Part shown: positions 7,175 to 11,539 of the stretch, piece by piece
How the letters are laid out: the number at the start of each line of letters is the position of its first letter
Position numbering within the stretch: the first letter of the stretch is position 1
Assembly (NCBI GenBank): GCA_027371665.1
Contig: DAHXMP010000300.1
Span: 1-11,539, forward strand
Source: Bacteroidota bacterium
GTDB lineage: Bacteria; Bacteroidota; Ignavibacteria; Kapaibacteriales; UBA2268
Direction: 5' to 3'
DNA: 11,539 nt
Program-made: the position numbers and the translations under genes
Notes under the pieces: model-generated
What the model saw: only the letters and a program-made list of their open reading frames with translations
Database searches by the model: none
What the model was told of the DNA's origin: nothing

Positions 7175-9211
7175 ATGAAAATATATTCAAAAAAATTATA
7201 TATTCCAATTTTAATAATTGTATTGTGTCTTGAACTTCGTGCCGGAGATAATGCTTCTTTAATTCATAGCAATAGAGAAGAATCCCCTTTTTCAGAGAGA
7301 GAAATCATTGCTGTTCATCCACAAATAGGATATCTATACAATTTATATTCATCGCATTTTTCAAATTTTCAGGGTTCTGTTGATTGTGGAATATTTGAAA
7401 AAGGAAGTGGCAACGGTTATTTGACATTCCTGGAAATTGAAAGAAAAATCACTAATTCGATTTGTCTTGGTATAGGCGTAGGATATTTTGACAGGAGCGG
7501 GACATTGAGGCTCAGCAGCACTCTGCCGGTAAGGGATGATATTAATGCCGGAAATGTCGAGTATGTTACAACTGAAAACCGTCTTCATGCAAATCTCGGT
7601 TACCTTGAATTTCAGTTCGATTTGAGGTATAATCTTACAGACAAATTCATAACCGGACCCCTCAGATTTGTAGCAGGACCAAGATTATCATTTCCACTGC
7701 TAAATACTTTCAACCAGAGTGAATATATTATATCACCGGATAATGCAACATTCAAAGCAACTAACAGGAGAGACAGGCCTATTGCTTCAGGTGCAATACA
7801 AACAATAAGAAAAACAAATTTCGGAATTTCTTTTGGCTTCGAAAATCTTTTAAGCATAGGTAACGGAAATTTTATACCTCAACAAATTATGTTTGATTAT
7901 AATTTTACTAATGTAACAGAAAGCGAAGTCTGGAAAAATTTTGGATTCAGGTTTTCCGCAGGTCTAAGATTTTCAATAAAAAGAGCTGAAAAATTACCTG
8001 CTATGCCTCCTTCTCCGCCACCGCCGCCGATTGATACAGGAATGATAGTCGTTTCTAAAAATGATACTTCAGAATCGTTATCCAATACTGAAATGTGCCC
8101 ATCGAAGGAAATAAAAATTATAGGTTTTGACGGATACATAGAAAAAGGTAATGCGCTTTACGCTACACTTCCCTTAGTAAATGCAGTATTTTTCTCAAGA
8201 AATTCGGATGTGATTCCCAGGAAATATATTATAGAAACTGATAGTCTTCCTTCGTTTTTTATTGGTAATGGGATTAATATTCATAGATATGTCATTCCGA
8301 GAATTGCATCAATTATTGAAAAAAATCCCGGTTCGAAGCTGATTTTATGTGGAGCAACATCTGGAAAAGATTATGAACCTGGAGGATTAGACCTGGCTCA
8401 AAAAAGAACCGATGCTGTTTATAAGGCATTTATTCATTCGGGAGTTGATAAAAAAATCATTCAAAAACGTGCTGCCATTTTTCCAAAATACGAATCCAAC
8501 CAGGATTTTGCAGAAGGCCGGGATGAGAACCAAAGAGTGGATATTTTTGTCGAAAAAGCCCCATTGCAGGAGTACGTCTCAGTTCAAAAGTTCATTCGCC
8601 TAAGAGGCTCTGTAAAAATCAAACTTGATTTAAAAAATTTTCCCGGAAATCAAACAATAAAAATCACACCCTCTTTTTATGATACAACTCTTGTCATTCC
8701 AAGCGGAGCCGAAGAATCTCCTATTTTTACAAAATCATTAATATTCACAATCCCTGTAAATAAGGCAATTCCAAACACACTAGATAAAATTTCGCTTGAT
8801 GTTTCTGCACGTTCGGATCCTGTTTACAGTTTCGATAAATATGAAGTCGAATCTTCAAAGCTTTCTGTAAAAGAAATGGAGCTTGATTTATCGGGATTCG
8901 AAGCGGTTCTCAGGTTCGATTATGACAGTCCGGTTCTGAGCGATGACAATAAAGCCTTGCTTAAACAAATGTCTGCAATAGTACCGGAAGGAACGACTGT
9001 AATGATTTACGGGAGTGCCGACACACTTGGTACTGAAAAGCGGAACCGACAACTCGAATACGAAAGAGCTCTTAACACACAGAATTTTATTAATTCAGTT
9101 GCACCTCACAAATTCAAAATCATTACAGGCAAAATAAAAAAGAAATACCCCCAGGATACTGAAGAAGGAAGGTTCCTGAACAGGTCAATAAAGATCAGAT
9201 TGAAAAAATAA
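7175..9211 (+). CDS. Outer-membrane barrel protein with two OmpA-like peptidoglycan-binding domains
   Basis: This protein probably anchors the outer membrane to peptidoglycan. I take ATG 7175 (678 residues), since it opens a signal peptide (residues 1-23, LRA|GD); the frame upstream only overlaps the divergent flavoprotein. Region 40-270 looks like an eight-stranded-type barrel (GVGYF, LGYLEFQFDLRYNL, FVAGPRLSFPL, GFRFSAGLRFSIKR) that ends at the proline linker PPSPPPPP (278-285). OmpA-like domain one, about 332-460, has AVFFSRNSDVIP, LDLAQKRTDAVYKAF (Arg411) and ENQRVDIFV (Arg454). A beta-rich spacer of about 110 residues follows. Domain two, 574-678, has AVLRFDYDSPVLSDDN, the GSADTLGTEKRNRQLEYERA stretch (Arg631) and LNRSIKIRL (Arg670). 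Both carry the Asp/Arg-type residues expected to hold the meso-diaminopimelate peptide, though domain one departs from consensus. Confidence 0.85.
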   Translation: MKIYSKKLYIPILIIVLCLELRAGDNASLIHSNREESPFSEREIIAVHPQIGYLYNLYSSHFSNFQGSVDCGIFEKGSGNGYLTFLEIERKITNSICLGIGVGYFDRSGTLRLSSTLPVRDDINAGNVEYVTTENRLHANLGYLEFQFDLRYNLTDKFITGPLRFVAGPRLSFPLLNTFNQSEYIISPDNATFKATNRRDRPIASGAIQTIRKTNFGISFGFENLLSIGNGNFIPQQIMFDYNFTNVTESEVWKNFGFRFSAGLRFSIKRAEKLPAMPPSPPPPPIDTGMIVVSKNDTSESLSNTEMCPSKEIKIIGFDGYIEKGNALYATLPLVNAVFFSRNSDVIPRKYIIETDSLPSFFIGNGINIHRYVIPRIASIIEKNPGSKLILCGATSGKDYEPGGLDLAQKRTDAVYKAFIHSGVDKKIIQKRAAIFPKYESNQDFAEGRDENQRVDIFVEKAPLQEYVSVQKFIRLRGSVKIKLDLKNFPGNQTIKITPSFYDTTLVIPSGAEESPIFTKSLIFTIPVNKAIPNTLDKISLDVSARSDPVYSFDKYEVESSKLSVKEMELDLSGFEAVLRFDYDSPVLSDDNKALLKQMSAIVPEGTTVMIYGSADTLGTEKRNRQLEYERALNTQNFINSVAPHKFKIITGKIKKKYPQDTEEGRFLNRSIKIRLKK

Positions 9212-9222
9212 AATTAAAATCC

Positions 9223-9663
9223 TTATTTATTGGGTTTAGCTCCTTTTATGACAGTCTTTATTGTTGCTACCTCATCACCATATTTAAATAAATTTATTCT
9301 ACAATTTTTTGCAGAATGTGGTGGGATATATTCATAAAAAATATTATCCCAACTCTTAATCATAGAATTTGTTTTTGATAAATATTGTACCTGAATCACA
9401 ATATCTTTAAAAGTAGCCAATGTAGCTGTATTTCTAACAGTACAAATAAAATAAGCACGGCCAATAAAAGGGTCTTTTCTTTCAACCGATAATGTTAAAT
9501 ATTTTTTTGGATGTTTTATTTCTTTCTGAAACAGTTCCTGCCTTAGTTCTTCTTCTGTTTTTGGCTTTTGTTGTTGAATCGCAACTTTATCTTTTTGTTC
9601 TTTTGATTCATTAGAACAAGAAAATAGAAGAATTATTAAAAGAATCAAAATGATATTTTTCAT
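9223..9663 (-). CDS. Small lipoprotein, FxLYD-like C-terminal region
   Basis: I do not recognise a named family. The 146-residue protein has a lipoprotein signal: MKN, a hydrophobic stretch, then LFSC with Cys16 as the lipidated residue. A charged, Gln/Lys/Glu-rich linker follows (about 17-55). The C-terminal half (about 60-142) has beta strands of the kind YFICTVRNTATLATFKDIVIQVQYL ending in EYIPPHSAKNCRINL, shown here in parts. This resembles FxLYD/DUF3426-type Ig-like domains, where a conserved VxN turn and a Pro-Gly-like turn flank the strands; that resemblance is by eye. The start at 9663 is backed by AAAGGTG six bases upstream. It is the last gene of a minus-strand run, 50 bp after its neighbour, and converges on the OmpA-family gene with 11 bp between. 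Confidence 0.7.
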   Translation of the reverse strand: MKNIILILLIILLFSCSNESKEQKDKVAIQQQKPKTEEELRQELFQKEIKHPKKYLTLSVERKDPFIGRAYFICTVRNTATLATFKDIVIQVQYLSKTNSMIKSWDNIFYEYIPPHSAKNCRINLFKYGDEVATIKTVIKGAKPNK

Positions 9664-9671
9664 AAATCACC
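9661..9671 (-). promoter_or_regulatory. Ribosome binding site of the small lipoprotein gene
   Basis: The minus strand reads AAAAGGTGATTT then ATG, a good Shine-Dalgarno with six bases of spacing. It ends in the same 11-nt sequence as the leader at 10159-10149. No TAnnTTTG promoter box is seen in the 50-bp gap, so read-through from upstream is expected. Confidence 0.5.
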
Positions 9672-9713
9672 TTTTGAAAATTGAATAATAATTATTTTAA
9701 TTATCATAAAAAG

Positions 9714-10151
9714 TTAATATGATGTTTTCCACCCAAGCTCATTTTTAATCTTAGAAGTTGAACAATATAACAATAAACCTTTTGAATATGAGTTATCATT
9801 GGTTCTTTTATAATTAACAAAAATTCCACACCAACCCTCAGCTAAAAAAATGTTCCCAATTATTTTTACATTTTTTAGAACGATTATTTTTTTATTCCAT
9901 CCATTGATTTTTGAATTCCACTCACCATAGGAAAAAACCGAGGATATAGATTTACCTTTAACTTTAATTTCCAGATTTGATTCACTTTCCGAAAATCCAA
10001 AATGATAATTTCCAGAATACATGAAATATGCAGGCTGATAATCAATTGTAATATTCTTTATTCCAATTTCACTATCATCAAAAAGAAAGGATTGAGAGTA
10101 TAAATAAAATGATAAAGCAAAAAATAGAAATATTATTGTCAAATATCTCAT
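9714..10151 (-). CDS. Small secreted protein of unknown function
   Basis: This 145-residue protein is not one I recognise. It starts with a signal peptide, MRYLTIIFLFFALSFYLYSQ, with a likely cleavage around residue 20 (YSQ|S). The mature part is beta-rich (IKNITIDYQPAYFMYSG, NLEIKVKGKSISSVFSYGEW, IIVLKNVKIIGNIFLAEGW), with two Cys (GWCGIF and YCSTS) that could form a disulfide. Its leader on the minus strand, AAGGGTGATTT before the ATG, is a good ribosome binding site and shares the 11-nt sequence GGTGATTTATG with the next gene's leader. It sits 15 bp after the stop of the T9SS-sorted gene, so it is very likely on the same transcript. Export is well supported; a specific role is not. Confidence 0.65.
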   Translation of the reverse strand: MRYLTIIFLFFALSFYLYSQSFLFDDSEIGIKNITIDYQPAYFMYSGNYHFGFSESESNLEIKVKGKSISSVFSYGEWNSKINGWNKKIIVLKNVKIIGNIFLAEGWCGIFVNYKRTNDNSYSKGLLLYCSTSKIKNELGWKTSY

Positions 10152-10159
10152 AAATCACC
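10149..10159 (-). promoter_or_regulatory. Ribosome binding site of the small secreted protein gene
   Basis: The minus strand reads AAGGGTGATTT then ATG. The 11-nt end GGTGATTTATG is exactly the same as at 9671-9661, in front of the lipoprotein gene. The identical spacing fixes both start codons. It may be a shared strong translation signal or a trace of duplicated leader. Confidence 0.5.
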
Positions 10160-10166
10160 CTTGAAA

Positions 10167-11243
10167 TTATTTATCAATTAACATAATTTTAACATCTGTA
10201 AAACCGTTCGCACTCAATTTGTAATAATATAGACCTGATTCCAGATTTCCTGCGTAAAATGATGTTTGATAAGTACCCTCTTGTAAATAATCACCTACAA
10301 GTGTGGAAATTTTATTACCGAGCATATCGAATACTTCGAGCTTTGCAAGGCAGTATCTTGGTATAAAATATTCAATTGTTGTAAATGTTGAAAATGGATT
10401 CGGATAATTTTGTCTCAACAATACATCTTTGGTAACATTTTCAGCTACACTGACCGGAGTCCCCGGCTCATCAACTTTTGTGATAGTCAAGTCATCATTA
10501 ACATCCCAGGTTCTTAAAACAAGTCCGGAAGCCAAACTTCCAAATCTAACACCGTTCTTTGGTATATAATTGTTACCTAAAATTGTGTCGGTTTCTTGAG
10601 TTAATAAATATATCGTATTATCATTAACAGCTAAATCGCTTTGCCATACAATGACATTATCATCTGAAATAAAATGATAATTTTTCCATTCGGAATTTTT
10701 ATTCTTTAAATCCTTCAGGAGAAATACCAATTCCTTTTTTGAAGAACTTGCTGAATCATCCGTAAATATCGGAGTATTATAATAAGCCAAAACTTCTATC
10801 CCATTTTTAGTAACAACAATTTTTGGTTCTTTTATGTTTGACGTTGAATCGTCATTATTAATAACACTATTGTCATCAAACCAAGTCCCAGTCTTTGAAT
10901 CCCAATATTTTACATTTAAATTATTGAGGAAGGTTCCATCATCATTGTAATGAGTAGAGACCCAGCATATACTTGCATTTGAGTCGTTAACGGAAAAAGA
11001 TAAATCTTTGAATTTATATCCAGATTTTTTACTAATAAATGTAGTGTTGCCCTGCCAATTATTACCATTAAAAGAATTTGTGAGAACGGAATTTTCATTT
11101 TCGTTTTCATTGTTTGAATTGTTAATCCATATTGCTTGTTCTGAGCCATTACTCAAGCCCTTCATAATTACTTTATTATTAAAACCTGAATAATCCGATA
11201 TGTTATACCCTGAGCTTAAATTCCAAGTGCCACCCTGGAAACT
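10167..11243 (-). CDS. 5'-truncated T9SS-sorted protein (type A sorting domain)
   Basis: The C-terminal ~85 residues are a type IX secretion type A sorting domain: RQNYPNPFSTFTTIEYFIP, then LEVFDMLGNKISTLVGDYL, GTYQTSFYAGNLESGLYYYKL, and a basic end KIMLIDK (pieces given, about residues 247-332 counted from the Met at 11165). This domain steers proteins through the T9SS to the cell surface. The rest is an acidic, Asn/Asp/Ser-rich beta body resembling BNR/beta-propeller surface proteins (ICWVSTHYNDDG, NTIYLLTQETD). The frame stays open past the first Met, through residues coded up to 11243 (SFQGGTWNLSSGYNISDY), and meets a stop at 11246-11244. No signal peptide exists, so the true N-terminus is missing or shifted. 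The product is likely not exported as it stands. The sorting domain is certain. Confidence 0.85.
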   Translation of the reverse strand, partial: SFQGGTWNLSSGYNISDYSGFNNKVIMKGLSNGSEQAIWINNSNNENENENSVLTNSFNGNNWQGNTTFISKKSGYKFKDLSFSVNDSNASICWVSTHYNDDGTFLNNLNVKYWDSKTGTWFDDNSVINNDDSTSNIKEPKIVVTKNGIEVLAYYNTPIFTDDSASSSKKELVFLLKDLKNKNSEWKNYHFISDDNVIVWQSDLAVNDNTIYLLTQETDTILGNNYIPKNGVRFGSLASGLVLRTWDVNDDLTITKVDEPGTPVSVAENVTKDVLLRQNYPNPFSTFTTIEYFIPRYCLAKLEVFDMLGNKISTLVGDYLQEGTYQTSFYAGNLESGLYYYKLSANGFTDVKIMLIDK

Positions 11244-11354
11244 TTACCTGCAAAAGCTACAATTGATGATTTAATTTTTTCACAGGAGGTCTGGTGTGCA
11301 GTGTATGATTTGAATAGTGGTTCCCTTGTAAATATTTGGAAATTGACGATATGA
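11220..11354 (+). pseudogene. Orphan 3' coding fragment, unassigned
   Basis: An open plus-strand frame without a start codon runs from the stop at 11217-11219 to TGA at 11352-11354. Its later part reads TIDDLIFSQEVWCAVYDLNSGSLVN, quoted in two pieces, TIDDLIFSQEVW and CAVYDLNSGSLVN. A turn of this kind recalls the C-terminal strand of penicillin-acylase/choloylglycine-hydrolase-like Ntn hydrolases, but the resemblance is short and by eye. Its first ~24 bases overlap the T9SS gene's coding on the other strand, so real homology, if any, would begin around 11244. It may be the tail of a gene cut by a rearrangement. An opposite-strand frame (11216-11359) competes for the same bases. Confidence 0.25.
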
Positions 11355-11539
11355 GACATTTGCTAGAACCAAATATCTACGACAGTAACAAAACAAAGAA
11401 CAAGAAAGAACTGGATTACTTGATGGTATCAGGATATTGCATTCTAAGAGGATTCATCAATTGGTTTGAAAATGAAAGGAAGAAAAAACAGTCACCTGCA
11501 GAAGATTCGCTGTACTCTGATGATGATAACGATGAAAAG
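11351..11539 (+). CDS. Unrecognised ORF running off the window edge
   Basis: From ATG 11351, overlapping the preceding TGA (ATGA), a frame of at least 63 codons stays open to the last base. It begins MRHLLEPNIYDSNKTKNKKE, passes a short apolar patch (LMVSGYCILRGFINWF), then turns basic (ENERKKKQ) and ends strongly acidic (YSDDDNDEK). I recognise no family, signal peptide or domain. No ribosome binding site is obvious before the ATG; the frame is also open back to 11318. The highly charged composition differs from the exported neighbours. It could be the start of a cytoplasmic or phage-type protein or a chance ORF. Low to moderate confidence. Confidence 0.4.
   Translation, partial: MRHLLEPNIYDSNKTKNKKELDYLMVSGYCILRGFINWFENERKKKQSPAEDSLYSDDDNDEK

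Noticed and set aside
7361..8139. Minus-strand ORFs opposite the OmpA-family gene, one with a Gly-rich stretch
   Set aside because: The Gly-rich run is only the antisense of the proline linker; no independent coding evidence.
10470..11140. Asn/Asp-rich repeats in the T9SS protein as tandem repeats
   Set aside because: The bias is compositional; I see no regular unit at the DNA or protein level beyond a short Asn-Glu run.
10916..11149. Minus-strand 77-codon ORF inside the T9SS-sorted gene
   Set aside because: Shifted frame of the same strand, with no start signal; the main frame carries the recognisable protein.

Overview
The window reads as ordinary chromosomal DNA from an AT-rich, diderm member of the Fibrobacteres-Chlorobi-Bacteroidetes (FCB) group, most like the Ignavibacteria/Kapaibacteria side. 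This placement is inferred from family content: a Bacteroidota-style LptD paired with a DUF4292-like lipoprotein, a barrel plus tandem OmpA-like protein with a proline linker, a type IX secretion (T9SS) type A sorting domain with the QNYPNPF signature, and promoter boxes matching the Bacteroidota TTG-N19-TAnnTTTG pattern. I saw no tRNA, rRNA, CRISPR array or insertion sequence.

Layout. Positions 9-1955 (minus strand) carry queD, folE and rnhB, in transcription order. QueD and FolE are the first two enzymes of deazapurine/pterin synthesis from GTP; rnhB (RNase HII) lies after a 166-bp gap that holds a palindromic repeat element. Positions 1956-2066 are a compact divergent control region with two back-to-back Bacteroidota-type promoters. 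Positions 2067-5592 (plus) encode a DUF4292/LolB-like lipoprotein and LptD, both cell-envelope genes. Positions 5613-7115 (minus) encode a GlcD/D-2-hydroxyacid dehydrogenase-type flavoprotein, divergent from a 678-residue OmpA-family protein at 7175-9211 (plus).

Positions 9223-11243 (minus) look like an accessory run of exported proteins: the 3' part of a T9SS-sorted protein, then a small secreted protein, then a small lipoprotein, closely spaced. The T9SS reading frame runs upstream of its first Met to about 11243 without a signal peptide, so it is 5'-truncated. From about 11244 to the window end only short fragments on the plus strand are seen, including an unrecognised ORF that runs off the edge. 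This suggests a rearrangement junction, a frameshift or an assembly join near 11244.

Most of the window is housekeeping and envelope biogenesis, and I do not see a clear new multi-gene system. The points most worth checking are the A6 run that separates a better rnhB start from its frame, the overlapping double zinc/cysteine motif in the QueD-like enzyme, the palindromic element at 652-721, the mirrored promoters at 1978-2039, and the junction near 11244.
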